NCBI RefSeq assembly: GCF_001512295.1
Contig: NZ_LNUP01000011.1
Location: forward strand, 875,781-939,780
Direction of reading: 5' to 3'
Source of the DNA: Pseudomonas sp. EpS/L25
GTDB lineage: Bacteria > Pseudomonadota > Gammaproteobacteria > Pseudomonadales > Pseudomonadaceae
DNA length: 64,000 nucleotides
In this document: positions 53,941-62,887 of the stretch, piece by piece
Position numbering within the stretch: position 1 is the stretch's first letter
Layout: each line of letters opens with the position of its first letter
Translations under genes and position numbers: made by a program
The notes under the pieces: model-generated
Databases searched by the model: none
Seen by the model: only the letters and a program-made list of their open reading frames with translations
Told to the model about the DNA's origin: nothing

Positions 53941-54315
53941 TTACTGCAGCCAGCCTTCCACGGTATCGGCACCATGTTCGGCTTTCCAAGCCTTGAGCAA
54001 CTTGTGATTACCGCCCTTGGTTTCGATGACTTCACCGGTCTTGGGATGCTGATAACGCTTGACGGAACGCGGACGGCGCTTGCCGGCCGGCTTTTCCGGA
54101 TGCGGCGTCTGGGCCTTGTGTTTCGGCGCCGCGTTGGGGTCCAGAATGCCGATGATATCGCCCAGATTCATCTGGTATTCATCCATCAGCGATTGCAGCT
54201 TGCTCTCGAACTCGATCTCTCTCTGCAGGGAAGAATCCTGCTTGAGATCCTCGAGCAACTGCAACTGGGCACGCAGCTGTTCTTCGGCAGCACGGAATTC
54301 GGCAAGACGGGACAT
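53941..54315 (-). CDS. mvaT: H-NS-family xenogeneic silencer MvaT
   Basis: MvaT/MvaU-type nucleoid protein of 124 residues. The N-terminal coiled coil for dimerisation (SRLAEFRAAEEQLRAQLQLLEDLKQDSSLQREIEFE) is followed by a linker and the DNA-binding domain with RPRSVKRYQHPKTGEVIETKGGNHKLLKAWKAEHG, including the AT-pincer RGN/GGN-type loop. It silences AT-rich DNA in Pseudomonas. The start has TCCTCC complement (GGAGGA) close by. The upstream gap is AT-rich, fitting self-binding. Confidence 0.95.
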   Translation of the reverse strand: MSRLAEFRAAEEQLRAQLQLLEDLKQDSSLQREIEFESKLQSLMDEYQMNLGDIIGILDPNAAPKHKAQTPHPEKPAGKRRPRSVKRYQHPKTGEVIETKGGNHKLLKAWKAEHGADTVEGWLQ

Positions 54316-54669
54316 GAGTCCTCCTGGAAAAACGAAAAGGGATGAGGAAGCCTTCGCTAACTAGCGAAAGTGGGGCGAAGATAAATCATCTCGCGCCGCC
54401 GCACCAGTGATAAAGAGCGATTTTCGTTAAATAACGATACGACGCTCCGGCTGAAAAAGTTCATTAATGGAACCTTAAGCGGCCCCGCTACAAACGCCTC
54501 GCGAACGGGATGCCGTCTGCAGCTCTAGTTGTTCGCCAAGTAAGGCAAGAGCGAAACCCGCAGGCGGTCGCGGCCGGCACCAGAGCCGCACACGACTTGC
54601 CGACCTGGCTATCGGAAAGGCCAGGGAAAGAGCGCTGAACGAAAGGTGCGGACGACTCGTGGTGAGTCG
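54316..54669. promoter_or_regulatory. mvaT upstream region, no gene seen
   Basis: 354 bases without a supported gene. The part nearest mvaT (54350-54480) is unusually AT-rich with TTCGTTAAATAACGA and TTCGCTAACTAGCGAA palindromes (the latter at about 54352-54367), suitable for MvaT self-regulation. The rest is GC-rich with no signal I can name. Confidence 0.45.
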
Positions 54670-55245
54670 TCAGGCCGAGCGATCGACCTCGGGCACCGCC
54701 TCCGGCAAGGGTCGCCAGTTGAAGGTCGACTCGATGAGGCGGCGGTAGGCGGTATCTATGGCCACGGGCGTGCGGCGGATGTAGTCGCGCGCGTGGGCCT
54801 GGCGTTCGGCATCGAGGGTACGCAGGTAGGTCAGGGCCGCCTCGGGCGAAGGCTTGCGCTGGTTGAGACCTCCACTGCGCGGTGGCAAGGCGGTCCAGAC
54901 CACGGCGTCCAGTCCCTGTCCGCGGGCCCAGTCGCCGATGAGGGCCTGGAAAGCCGTATCCGGCCCCAGTGGCCAACTGCCGATGCATTCCGGTTGCTCC
55001 CTGGCCACCCCCTCGCGGTCGCGCAAGGCCTCACGGGCGCAGTCCAGGTCCTCGACGCTCAACCGGGCCCAGAGCACCTGAACCTTGGCTACGCCGTCGC
55101 AGAGCACCGTGGCCAACTCGCCACTATCGCCTTCCCGAGCGAACTCGATGGGCAGCCAGGGGCCGTCGGCGAACCAGTCCGAGGCGACCGGCAATTCCGC
55201 CGGCTTCCAGATCAACGACCCCCACCCCAGACAGGCGATCTTCAT
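54670..55245 (-). CDS. Hypothetical protein, gamma-glutamylcyclotransferase-like
   Basis: Protein of 191 residues starting MKIACLGWGSLIWKPAELPV. The opening GWGSLIW resembles the YGSL substrate loop of GGCT-fold proteins, and E in the middle (FAREGDSGELATVLC) may be the acid residue. Close relatives are common in pseudomonads as hypothetical proteins. The C-terminal helical part (LRTLDAERQAHARDYIRRTPVAIDTAYRRLIE) is well conserved in my memory. Role unknown. It precedes mvaT on the same strand but far apart. Confidence 0.7.
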   Translation of the reverse strand: MKIACLGWGSLIWKPAELPVASDWFADGPWLPIEFAREGDSGELATVLCDGVAKVQVLWARLSVEDLDCAREALRDREGVAREQPECIGSWPLGPDTAFQALIGDWARGQGLDAVVWTALPPRSGGLNQRKPSPEAALTYLRTLDAERQAHARDYIRRTPVAIDTAYRRLIESTFNWRPLPEAVPEVDRSA

Positions 55246-55401
55246 GGTGACTCCCACAGGCAGCGACAGAGTTCTTTGAACTCGACGAAGCGCAGCGGTT
55301 TCGCCCTGGCAAGACTTGGCGACAAAAGCACGGGACGAAAAAAAGCGGCCACGAGGGCCGCTTTCTTCGATTCCCGCGAACCAGGGCTCTTGGGTGATAT
55401 A

Positions 55402-55478
55402 TGGCGCAGCGGACGGGACTCGAACCCGCGACCCCCGGCGTGACAGGCCGGTATTCTAACCGACTGAACTACCGCTGC
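55402..55478 (-). tRNA. tRNA-Asp (GUC)
   Basis: Minus strand. Acceptor GCAGCGG pairs with CCGCTGC, then discriminator G and encoded CCA. D arm GTTCAGTCGGTTAGAAT, anticodon stem CCGGC with loop CTGTCAC (anticodon GTC), T arm with GGTTCGAGTCC. 77 bases. Confidence 0.97.
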
Positions 55479-55954
55479 GCATGGAAGCCTCGCGGCATCC
55501 GACTGGCTTGAGCGAAGAACTCGTTCAGGGGAGTTCTCTGCGCCAGCGGCCGCTAAGATACTGATTTGCCAGGGAAGATACAACAGGGGGTGGAAAATAA
55601 ATTTGCCCGGTCCGCCGCCGGCGCCGGACGGTCGAATCCTGGTCGATCCCTGATGAGGCGTCGCCCGCCCCGGAGTCCAGATGCAGAACCACCACAGCGT
55701 ACCCACCGACACCGGCAGGGAACTCAAGGAAGAACGGGGTGATCGTGCCCTGCTCAAGGCCTCGACCAAGAACACCATCGTCCACCCGGCCGCGCCGTAT
55801 CTGGAGGGGCGAGACCGGCAGCGTCAAGATCCACACCGCTGACGGCCACATCGAGGAACAGCGCACCTATCCGCGCAGCGCGGACTCGGCACGCTCCAAA
55901 GGCCGAGGGGTGCCCACCACCCCCGAGGTGATGGGCTCGCGCCGAGGTGCCGTC
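55479..55954. other. Gap between tRNA-Asp and the ammonium transporter, no gene seen
   Basis: 476 bases. A 53-codon plus-strand frame opens at 55681, but it has no ribosome site or recognised family. Elsewhere in the same stretch the other frame reads HIEEQRTYPRSAD, which hints at a decayed gene. I see no terminator or repeat that I can name. Confidence 0.4.
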
Positions 55955-57268
55955 TCAACCGTAGGCCTTCTCGCCATGCTGGAAGAGGTCCAGACCCTGC
56001 TCTTCGGTCTGCTCGCAAACGCGCAGGCCGCGGGTCAGGAGCCGGGTGACGCAAAGCAGCACGAAGGTCATGAGCCCGCAGAAGACCACGGTGAAGACGA
56101 CGCTCTTGAGCTGGATCAGCACCTGGCTGGCGATGGCGATGTCCTGGTAGCCGCCCAGGCTCTTGCTGGCGAAGACGCCAGTGAGCAGCGAACCGACGAT
56201 ACCGCCGATCCCATGCAGGCCGAAGGCATCCAGGGCATCGTCGTAGCCGAAGGTACGCTTGAGATAGACCACGGCGCCGTAGCAGATGGCGCCGGTCACC
56301 AGACCCATGGCCAGGGCACCGGCCGGACCGACGAAGCCACAGGCCGGGGTGATGGCGATCAGGCCGGCCAGGGCGCCGGAGGCGACGCCGAGGGCGCTGG
56401 CCTTGCCGGTGCGCAGCCATTCCACCGCGAGCCAGCCGAGGATGCCGGCACAGGCGGCGATCTGGGTGGTGAGCATGGCCATGCCGGCGCTGGCGCTGGC
56501 GGCCACCGCGGAGCCGACGTTGAAGCCGAACCAGCCGACCCAGAGCAGGGCCGCGCCGGTCAGGGCGAAGCCCAGGTTGTGCGGCGGCATGGCCTGGAGG
56601 CTGTAACCCTGACGCCGGCCGAGCATCACACAGGCCACCAGCCCGGCGACGCCGGAATTGATGTGCACCACGGTGCCACCGGCGAATTCGAGGATGCCCC
56701 AGTCATAGAGCAGGCCGCCCGGCCCGCTCCAGGCCATGTGCGCCAGGGGCAGGTAGCAGAAGGTGAACCAGAGGGCGCAGAACAGCACGGCGGCGCTGAA
56801 TTTCATCCGCTCGGCGAAGGAGCCGGCGATGATCATCGGCGTGATCAGCGCGAAGGTCATCTGGAAGGTGGCGAAGACGCTTTCCGGGATGGTGCCCACC
56901 AGGCTGTCGCGCACCACGTCGAGCAGCATCCAGTGCCTGAGGCCGCCGATCAGGCTATGGAAGTTGAACTCGCCAGCCACCATGCCGGTGGTGTCGGCGA
57001 ACAGACTGTAGCCATAGACCACCCAGAGCACACCGATCACCCCAGCCACGGTGAAGCTCTGGGTGAAGATCGAGAGCAGGTTCTTCGACCGCACCAGGCC
57101 GCCATAGAAGAGTGCCAGGCCGGGGACCAGCATCATCAGCACCAGCACGCTGGAGATCATCATCCAGGCCGTGTCGCCGCTATCGAGCCTGGCTTCCTGG
57201 GCCAGGGCCATACCGGGCATCCCGAGGGCTGCCACCAGAACCGCAACCGCCTTGCCTTTACCGATCAT
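55955..57268 (-). CDS. amtB: Ammonium transporter (Amt family)
   Basis: Ammonium channel of 437 residues with a signal-like first helix (MIGKGKAVAVLVAALGMPGMALA) and 11 transmembrane helices. Twin pore His are in GGTVVHINSG and DAFGLHGIGGIVG; AWSGPGGLLYDWGILEFAGG and FGYDDALDAFGLHG are typical. No glnK next to it, unlike the usual glnK-amtB pair; instead it follows the glutamine-synthetase/Glx genes on the same strand, fitting recovery of ammonium or methylammonium. A REPIN separates it from them. Confidence 0.95.
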   Translation of the reverse strand: MIGKGKAVAVLVAALGMPGMALAQEARLDSGDTAWMMISSVLVLMMLVPGLALFYGGLVRSKNLLSIFTQSFTVAGVIGVLWVVYGYSLFADTTGMVAGEFNFHSLIGGLRHWMLLDVVRDSLVGTIPESVFATFQMTFALITPMIIAGSFAERMKFSAAVLFCALWFTFCYLPLAHMAWSGPGGLLYDWGILEFAGGTVVHINSGVAGLVACVMLGRRQGYSLQAMPPHNLGFALTGAALLWVGWFGFNVGSAVAASASAGMAMLTTQIAACAGILGWLAVEWLRTGKASALGVASGALAGLIAITPACGFVGPAGALAMGLVTGAICYGAVVYLKRTFGYDDALDAFGLHGIGGIVGSLLTGVFASKSLGGYQDIAIASQVLIQLKSVVFTVVFCGLMTFVLLCVTRLLTRGLRVCEQTEEQGLDLFQHGEKAYG

Positions 57269-57347
57269 GTCGAGCTTCCTTCGCTGAGGGATGAAAGGGA
57301 ACGTCTTGTGTTGCTGCCTGCCGAAGCGAGGCATGGTGTATCGCGCT

Positions 57348-57424
57348 ATCGCGGCCATGGCGGTCCGCCGATGCGGCCGCTCCTACAGTCAGGTCCAGCG
57401 TAGGAGCGGCCCATGGCCGCGATC
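57348..57424. repeat. Paired REP sequences (REPIN)
   Basis: Two REP cores in opposite orientation: the left read as GGCCGCTCCTAC at its inner end, the right beginning GTAGGAGCGGCCCATGG. Each contains CATGGCCGCGAT or its complement. Separated by about 13 bases. Spread by a RAYT transposase elsewhere (family knowledge). Confidence 0.85.
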
Positions 57425-57468
57425 AAACAGAGCTCGTGAAGCGGCCACAGCGGCGGCCGCTGCGATTA

Positions 57469-58794
57469 CTAGAACCCCGTCTGCCCCGGTATCCAGCTGG
57501 TACCAGCCAAGGGCACCCGGGCCATGGCCGCGGCCTCGATGGTCAGGGCCACCAGGTCTTCCGGGTCGAGGTTGTGCAGGTGCGACTTGCCACAGGCGCG
57601 CGCCATGGTCTGGGCTTCCAGCACCAGTACGCGCAGGTAGTTGGCCAGCCGCCGCCCACCCTCCACCGGGTCCAGCCGCTTGGCCAGTTCCGGGTCCTGG
57701 GTGGTGATGCCGGCGGGGTCGCGGCCGTTCTGCCAGTCGTCGTAGTAGCCGGCGGCGGAACCGAGCTTGCGCAGTTCGGCGTCCAGCCGCGGATGGTTGT
57801 CGCCCAGGGCGATCAGGGCAGCGGTGCCGATGGCCACGGCGTCGGCGCCCAGGGCCATGGCCTTGGCCACGTCGGCGCCGTTGCGGATGCCGCCGGAGAC
57901 GATCAGTTGCACCTTGCGGTGCATGCCCATTTCCTGCAGCGCCTGCACCGCCTGGGGAATGGCCGGCAGGATGGGAATGCCGACGTGTTCGATGAACACC
58001 TCCTGGGTCGCCGCGGTGCCGCCCTGCATGCCGTCGAGCACCACCACGTCGGCACCGGCCTTGACCGCCAGCTTGACGTCGTAATAGGGCCGGCTGGCGC
58101 CGATCTTGACGTAGATGGGCTTTTCCCAGTCGGTGATTTCCCGCAGTTCGGCGATCTTGATCGCCAGGTCGTCCGGGCCGGTCCAATCGGGATGGCGACA
58201 GGCGCTGCGCTGGTCGACGCCGATGGGCAGGGTGCGCATCCCAGCCACCCGCTCGGTGACCTTCATGCCCAGCAACATGCCGCCGCCGCCGGGCTTGGCG
58301 CCCTGCCCCAGCACGATCTCGATGGCGTCCGCCTTGCGCAGGTCATCGGGATTCATGCCGTAGCGCGACGGCAGGTACTGGTAGACCAGATGCTGCGACT
58401 GGCCGCGCTCTTCCGGGGTCATGCCGCCGTCGCCGGTGGTGGTGCTGGTGCCGGCGATGCTGGCGCCACGGCCGAGGGCCTCCTTGGCGTTGGCCGAGAG
58501 CGCGCCGAAGCTCATGCCGGCGATGGTCACCGGGATCTTCAAGTGGATCGGCTTCTTGGCGAAACGGGTACCGAGCACCACGTCGGTGCCGCACTTCTCC
58601 CGGTAACCCTCCAGCGGATAGCGCGAGACGCTGGCGCCCAGCAGCAGCAGGTCATCGAAGTGCGGCAGCTTGCGCTTGGTGCCGCCGCCGCGGATGTCGT
58701 AGATGCCGGTCTCGGCGGCACGCTGGATTTCCTGGATGGTGAGGCGATCGAAGGTGGCCGATTCGCGCAGCACGGGGGTGTTCTGGTCAGTCAT
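57469..58794 (-). CDS. FMN-binding glutamate synthase-like subunit (GlxD/MgsC)
   Basis: Protein of 441 residues homologous to the FMN/alpha-ketoglutarate domain of glutamate synthase large subunit. Key stretches: MTPEERGQSQHLVYQYLPSRYGMN, EIVLGQGAKPGGGGMLLG, DLAIKIAELREITDWEKPIYVKIGA, GGIRNGADVAKAMALGADAVAIGTAALIALG. In N-methylglutamate synthase MgsC does the final transfer of methylamine nitrogen. Last of four leftward genes, 18 bases after the GlxC gene. An ordinary split glutamate synthase is the alternative. Confidence 0.9.
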   Translation of the reverse strand: MTDQNTPVLRESATFDRLTIQEIQRAAETGIYDIRGGGTKRKLPHFDDLLLLGASVSRYPLEGYREKCGTDVVLGTRFAKKPIHLKIPVTIAGMSFGALSANAKEALGRGASIAGTSTTTGDGGMTPEERGQSQHLVYQYLPSRYGMNPDDLRKADAIEIVLGQGAKPGGGGMLLGMKVTERVAGMRTLPIGVDQRSACRHPDWTGPDDLAIKIAELREITDWEKPIYVKIGASRPYYDVKLAVKAGADVVVLDGMQGGTAATQEVFIEHVGIPILPAIPQAVQALQEMGMHRKVQLIVSGGIRNGADVAKAMALGADAVAIGTAALIALGDNHPRLDAELRKLGSAAGYYDDWQNGRDPAGITTQDPELAKRLDPVEGGRRLANYLRVLVLEAQTMARACGKSHLHNLDPEDLVALTIEAAAMARVPLAGTSWIPGQTGF

Positions 58795-58812
58795 GGCGAT
58801 TCTCCTGCGCGA

Positions 58813-59496
58813 TCAATAGGCCGAGGCGTTGTCGACCTTGAAGTTGTAGAGCTGGCGGGCGGAGCCGTAGCGTTTGAAGTCGACGGCCCGCTCGGCGAAG
58901 CCGGCGGTGTCGAGCAGCTCCTGCAACTCGGCCAGGTGTTCGGCGCGCATCTCCTTCTCGATGCAGTCCGAGCCCAGGGAGGCGACGCTGCCCTTCACGT
59001 AGATGCGCGTCTCGTACAGCGAATCGCCCAGGGCCTCGCCGGCGTCGCCGCAGACCACCAGGCGCCCGGCCTGGCCCATGAAGCAGCTCATGTGGCCGAT
59101 GCTGCCGCCGACAACGATGTCGACGCCCTTCATGGAGATGCCGCAGCGCGCGCCGGCGTCGCCCTCGATGACCAGCAGGCCGCCATGGGCGGTGGCGCCG
59201 GCGGCCTGGGAGGCGCTGCCCTTGACCCGTACCGAGCCGGACATCATGTTCTCGGCGCAGCCGACGCCGACGTTGCCATGCACGGTGATGGCGGCGTGCT
59301 GGTTCATGCCCGCGCAGTAGTAGCCGGCGTGGCCGTGGATATCCACGGAGACGGCAGCATTCACGCCCACGGCGAGGTTGTGGGCACCATTGGAGTGGGT
59401 GACCACCCACTCGCGCTCGGCGGCGGTCTGGGTGGCGTCGTGCAGCGCCTGGTTGAGGTCACGCACGGCGGTTTGGATGAGATCGAAGGTTTTCAT
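58813..59496 (-). CDS. GltB C-terminal-like subunit (GlxC/MgsB)
   Basis: Protein of 227 residues resembling the right-handed beta-helix GXGXG domain of glutamate synthase: HSNGAHNLAVGVNAAVSVDI, GHAGYYCAGMNQHAAITVHGNVGVGCAENMMSG and GNAGEALGD-type repeats of about 18 residues. It is a structural link between amidotransferase and synthase parts. The gene follows GlxB closely (12 bases) and precedes GlxD. Confidence 0.9.
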   Translation of the reverse strand: MKTFDLIQTAVRDLNQALHDATQTAAEREWVVTHSNGAHNLAVGVNAAVSVDIHGHAGYYCAGMNQHAAITVHGNVGVGCAENMMSGSVRVKGSASQAAGATAHGGLLVIEGDAGARCGISMKGVDIVVGGSIGHMSCFMGQAGRLVVCGDAGEALGDSLYETRIYVKGSVASLGSDCIEKEMRAEHLAELQELLDTAGFAERAVDFKRYGSARQLYNFKVDNASAY

Positions 59497-59508
59497 GCTC
59501 GGTGCTCC

Positions 59509-60414
59509 TCAGGCCGACTCGCGTTCCCAGACGTACAGGGTGGCCGGTGCCGGCTCCCAGACCTTGGCCCGCTCGATGCCGGGCAGGCTCGACAGCGCCT
59601 GGTATTCGGAGGCCATGGCCACGTAGTCGTCGGTTTCGGCGAGGATGGCCGGCTTGCAGGCGATGGGATCGCGGATCACCGCGAAGCCGTTGCGAGTGCC
59701 GATGGCGAAGGTGAAGAAGCCGTCCAGGTCTTCCAGGGAACGATCCAGCGCCTCCTTGAGGCTGTCGCCCTGGCGCAGCCGCCAGGTCAGGTAACCAGCG
59801 GCCACCTCGGTGTCGTTCTCGGTTTCGAAGGCGATGCCTTCGCGACGCAAGTTCTGCCGTAGCCGCGAATGGTTGGAGAGCGAGCCGTTGTGCACCAGGC
59901 AGAGGTCGGCGCCGGTGGAGAACGGGTGGCTGCCTTCCAGGGTCACGGCGCTCTCGGTGGCCATGCGGGTATGGCCGATGATGTGGCTACCCTGCATGCC
60001 GGCCAGGCCGAAGCGGTTGGCGATCTCCTGGGGCAGGCCCATGCCCTTGAGGATTTCGATGCTGCGCCCGGCGCTCATGATGCGCACCTCCGGCGCCAGC
60101 TCGGCCAGGGCAGCGCGCACCTCGGTCTCCGCCGCACGGGTCTTGAGCACCATGGCACTGGCGTTCTGGAACCAGTCCAGTTCGGCGCCGAGGCGCTGCT
60201 GCAGCGCGGCGACCAGGGCGGCGAAGTCGTAGCTTTCGGTAGTGGCCTGCAGGGTCAGCTTGACCCAGCCTTCGGCCACCTCGTCACCGTAGATGGCGAA
60301 GCCGGCGCTGTCCGGGCCGCGGTCGGTCATGGCTTCGAGCATGGGCTCGAAGAGGCTGCCGAGCCGGGCTTCCAGCGCCGGGTTCTTCAGATAGAGTCCA
60401 ACGATTCCACACAT
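59509..60414 (-). CDS. Class II glutamine amidotransferase subunit (GlxB/MgsA)
   Basis: Protein of 301 residues starting MCGIVGLYLKNPALEARLG with the Ntn nucleophile Cys2. Amidotransferase signatures: MTDRGPDSAGFAIYG, HTRMATESAVTLEGSHPFS, LCLVHNGSLSNHSRLR and END-TEVAAGYL. In N-methylglutamate synthase MgsA takes gamma-glutamylmethylamide instead of glutamine. The start matches the catalytic Cys; codons upstream are not family-like. It begins 71 bases after the GmaS/GlnT stop. Confidence 0.92.
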   Translation of the reverse strand: MCGIVGLYLKNPALEARLGSLFEPMLEAMTDRGPDSAGFAIYGDEVAEGWVKLTLQATTESYDFAALVAALQQRLGAELDWFQNASAMVLKTRAAETEVRAALAELAPEVRIMSAGRSIEILKGMGLPQEIANRFGLAGMQGSHIIGHTRMATESAVTLEGSHPFSTGADLCLVHNGSLSNHSRLRQNLRREGIAFETENDTEVAAGYLTWRLRQGDSLKEALDRSLEDLDGFFTFAIGTRNGFAVIRDPIACKPAILAETDDYVAMASEYQALSSLPGIERAKVWEPAPATLYVWERESA

Positions 60415-60485
60415 GGGTGTCACTCCTTCGCAGGCAGAGGGCGCGCCGTGGCGCCCGAAGAACTATCGATAAAGGGGGCGCGCGA

Positions 60486-61820
60486 TCAGAAGAATTCGGT
60501 GTAGCGCTGGATCTCCCAGTCGGAGACGTGGCGGCTGTATTCCACCCATTCCATGCGCTTCAACTTGATGAACTCGTCGACGATCTCCGGGCCGAGCAGC
60601 TCGCGGAACAGCGGATCGGCATCCAGGGCGTCGCAGGCCTCCTTGAGGCTCTGCGGCAGGGTCTCGATGCCCCGCGCGGCAATGGCTTCGAGGCTGAGGT
60701 TGTAGAGGTTCTCGTTGCAGGGCGCGCCTGGGTCCAGCTCGCGCTCGATGCCGTCGAGCCCGGCGGCGATGATGGCGGCGGTGACCAGATACGGATTGCA
60801 GCCGGCATCGGGCAGGCGGAATTCCAGGCGGCCATAGGGCACCCGGACCATCGCCGAGCGATTGTTGGCACCATAGGCGATGAAGGCCGGTGCCCAGGTG
60901 GCACCGGACAGCGAACGCCCCACCACCAGGCGCTTGTAGGAATTCACCGTGGGCGCGGCGAAGGCGCACAGCGCTGGGCCGTGGGCCAGCAGGCCGCCGA
61001 GGAAGTGGTAAGCCAGCCGCGACAGCCCCATACCGTGCGGATCGCTGTCGTCGTGGAACAGGTTACGACTGGTGGCGCTGGCCAGCGACAGGTGGAAGTG
61101 CATGCCGTTGCCGGCGCGCTTGGGATCGGGCTTGGGCATGAAGGAGCAGATCATGCCCAGCTCGTTGGCGATCTCGCCGGCGGCCATGCGGAAGAAGGTG
61201 AAGCGATCCGCCGACTCCATGGCCTCGCTGTAGGTGTAGTTGATCTCGAACTGGCCGTTGGCGTCTTCGTGGTCGATCTGGTAGATGTCGAAGCCCACCG
61301 GCTGCAGCGCTTCGGTGAGCTTTTCCAGGAACAGCCGCGAGCGCGACAGGCCTTTGTAGTCGTAGCAGGGCTTGTCCAGGGTGTCGCTGCCGTCCACCAG
61401 GGCCAGCTTGCCGGCCTCGTCGCGACGCATGAGGAAGAACTCGGGTTCCAACCCCGTGTTCAGGCTCCAGCCCCGGTCGCTCAGCCGCTGCACCTGGCGC
61501 TGCAGTACGTAGCGGCTGTCATAGGGATGGGGCTTGCCGTCGACGTGACCGATGCACACCACCCGGCCGTAACCGGGCTGCCAGGGCACCGGGATCAGGG
61601 TGCCGAGATCGCCACGCGCCATGAAGTCGGGACCGTGGGGCTCCATGCCCATGCCGCAGATGGCGAAGCCGGCGAAGCCCGCGCCCTCCTCCGCCACGGC
61701 GGCGAGGCCAGCCACCGGCACGGACTTAGTCTTGGCGGAACCATGGATGTCGACGAACTGGGCCAGGACGTAGCGGATACCGTGCTGGTCGATGAGGTGC
61801 TGGGTTTCGCTGGGCAACAT
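60486..61820 (-). CDS. Glutamine synthetase homologue (GmaS/GlnT type)
   Basis: Protein of 444 residues, start ATG 61820 with GGAG six bases upstream. Glutamine-synthetase motifs: [73 protein letters not shown]. The shorter type III/GlnT form includes gamma-glutamylmethylamide synthetase, which joins methylamine to glutamate. Followed by MgsABC-like genes, which makes GmaS the better reading; glutamine synthesis cannot be excluded. A palindrome ATTCCCAATGGGAAT lies 29 bases upstream. Confidence 0.9.
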   Translation of the reverse strand: MLPSETQHLIDQHGIRYVLAQFVDIHGSAKTKSVPVAGLAAVAEEGAGFAGFAICGMGMEPHGPDFMARGDLGTLIPVPWQPGYGRVVCIGHVDGKPHPYDSRYVLQRQVQRLSDRGWSLNTGLEPEFFLMRRDEAGKLALVDGSDTLDKPCYDYKGLSRSRLFLEKLTEALQPVGFDIYQIDHEDANGQFEINYTYSEAMESADRFTFFRMAAGEIANELGMICSFMPKPDPKRAGNGMHFHLSLASATSRNLFHDDSDPHGMGLSRLAYHFLGGLLAHGPALCAFAAPTVNSYKRLVVGRSLSGATWAPAFIAYGANNRSAMVRVPYGRLEFRLPDAGCNPYLVTAAIIAAGLDGIERELDPGAPCNENLYNLSLEAIAARGIETLPQSLKEACDALDADPLFRELLGPEIVDEFIKLKRMEWVEYSRHVSDWEIQRYTEFF

Positions 61821-61848
61821 GACGGGCTCCTGGGTCGAGATTGGTTTT

Positions 61849-61863
61849 ATTCCCAATGGGAAT
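61849..61863. promoter_or_regulatory. Putative operator of the methylamine gene set
   Basis: Near-perfect palindrome ATTCCCAATGGGAAT (7-1-7) in the gap between the GmaS-like gene and the XRE-cupin regulator. A related ATTCC-N5-GGAAA is before purU. Likely bound by the regulator between them (inference). Confidence 0.6.
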
Positions 61864-62091
61864 TTATTCTTCTCGATAGGAAAGCAAAGAATTTGCCAAG
61901 TCATGCCAGCCCCGTCTGCTGGTATGCCAGGAACGTACGACCAGGGAGTTAACCCTGCGGATCCCAAGGAAAATCCAGGCAGCAGCCCGCAGGGGTTTTT
62001 TCCGGCATGATGAACCCACACCGGGTGCCCAAACGCATCCGCCCTCCTCCCTGCACTTTACTGGTGCGAATTTTTTATTCTCAAAACTAAA

Positions 62092-62694
62092 ATGATGCAA
62101 GAATCCCCGAGTCGTGAGCCACGCCTGAAGATCGAGCAGTACATAGGTATCCAGATTCGCCGCCAGCGCCAGGACCAGGGGCTGAAAACCGCTGACGTGG
62201 CGCGCATGGCCGGTATCAGCCAGGGCATGCTGAGCAAGATCGAGAACGCCCAGGTCTCCACCAGCCTGGAAACCCTCGGCCGCCTGTGCGATACCCTGGG
62301 GCTGCCGCTGTCGCGGCTATTCAGCCAGTACGACCAGCAGGAACGCGATGCCCTGCTGGTCAAGGCAGGTGAAGGCCTTGAGGTGGTACGCCGGGGAACC
62401 GACAAGGGACACACCTATCATCTGCTCAATCATTCCCGTGGGCCGAAGAAGAGCCTGGAGGCCTATCTGGTCTCGATGGACGACGCCAGCGAGGAGTTCC
62501 CCACCTTTTCCCATCCCGGCACCGAGTTCATCCACCTGCTCGAAGGCAGCCTGGTCTATCGCCATGGCAACCACCTCTATGAGATGGGCCCGGGCGACAG
62601 CCTCACCTTCGACAGCGACATCCCCCATGGTCCGGAGCGACTGAACCAGGTGCCGATCAAGCTCCTGTCGATCATGACCTTCAAGGACGACTAG
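62092..62694 (+). CDS. XRE-family regulator with cupin domain
   Basis: Protein of 200 residues. Helix-turn-helix at about 15-70 (IGIQIRRQRQDQGLKTADVARMAGISQGMLSKIENAQVSTSLETLGRLCDTLG) and a cupin effector domain at about 120-195 (HPGTEFIHLLEGSLVYRHGNHLYEMGPGDSLTFDSDIPHGPERL). Cupin regulators of this type (PuuR-like) sense small amines or amino acids. It is divergent from the GmaS operon and upstream of purU-folD, so it probably controls both. MMQ: a second ATG follows directly. Confidence 0.93.
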   Translation: MMQESPSREPRLKIEQYIGIQIRRQRQDQGLKTADVARMAGISQGMLSKIENAQVSTSLETLGRLCDTLGLPLSRLFSQYDQQERDALLVKAGEGLEVVRRGTDKGHTYHLLNHSRGPKKSLEAYLVSMDDASEEFPTFSHPGTEFIHLLEGSLVYRHGNHLYEMGPGDSLTFDSDIPHGPERLNQVPIKLLSIMTFKDD

Positions 62695-62705
62695 GCCGCG
62701 GGTGC

Positions 62706-62736
62706 TTCACTGGTGAAAGGGGATTTCACCAGTGAA
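62706..62736. promoter_or_regulatory. Tandem TTCAC-N2-GTGAA palindromes
   Basis: TTCACTGGTGAA (62706-62717) and its complement TTCACCAGTGAA (62725-62736), each nearly palindromic, 19 bases apart centre to centre. Together they can form a long hairpin. A third partial copy, CCACTGGTGAAA, lies at 62863-62874 just before purU. A terminator for the XRE gene is an alternative; no U tract is visible. Confidence 0.5.
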
Positions 62737-62824
62737 AACCACCTGATAACTGACAGGAAATTTTTATTACTCGACTCTGGACGAGCGTCTGAGCTTGCCC
62801 TATAAAAGCATCCGTGAATTTTAT

Positions 62825-62839
62825 ATTCCCAACAGGAAA
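62825..62839. promoter_or_regulatory. Putative operator before purU
   Basis: ATTCCCAACAGGAAA, sharing ATTCC-N5-GGAA with the palindrome before the GmaS-like gene. It lies about 50 bases upstream of purU. Confidence 0.5.
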
Positions 62840-62887
62840 TAACGCAGCAGCGAAATCTTCCTCCACTGGTGAAATCCGGACGCGCAC

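Noticed and set aside
55402-55478. tRNA-Asp as an attachment site of an island
   Set aside because: No integrase and no duplicated tRNA 3' end were seen within the window.
55681-55842. A 53-codon plus-strand frame between tRNA-Asp and amtB
   Set aside because: No ribosome site, no family; another frame shows HIEEQRTYPRSAD, so decayed coding sequence is possible but unsupported.
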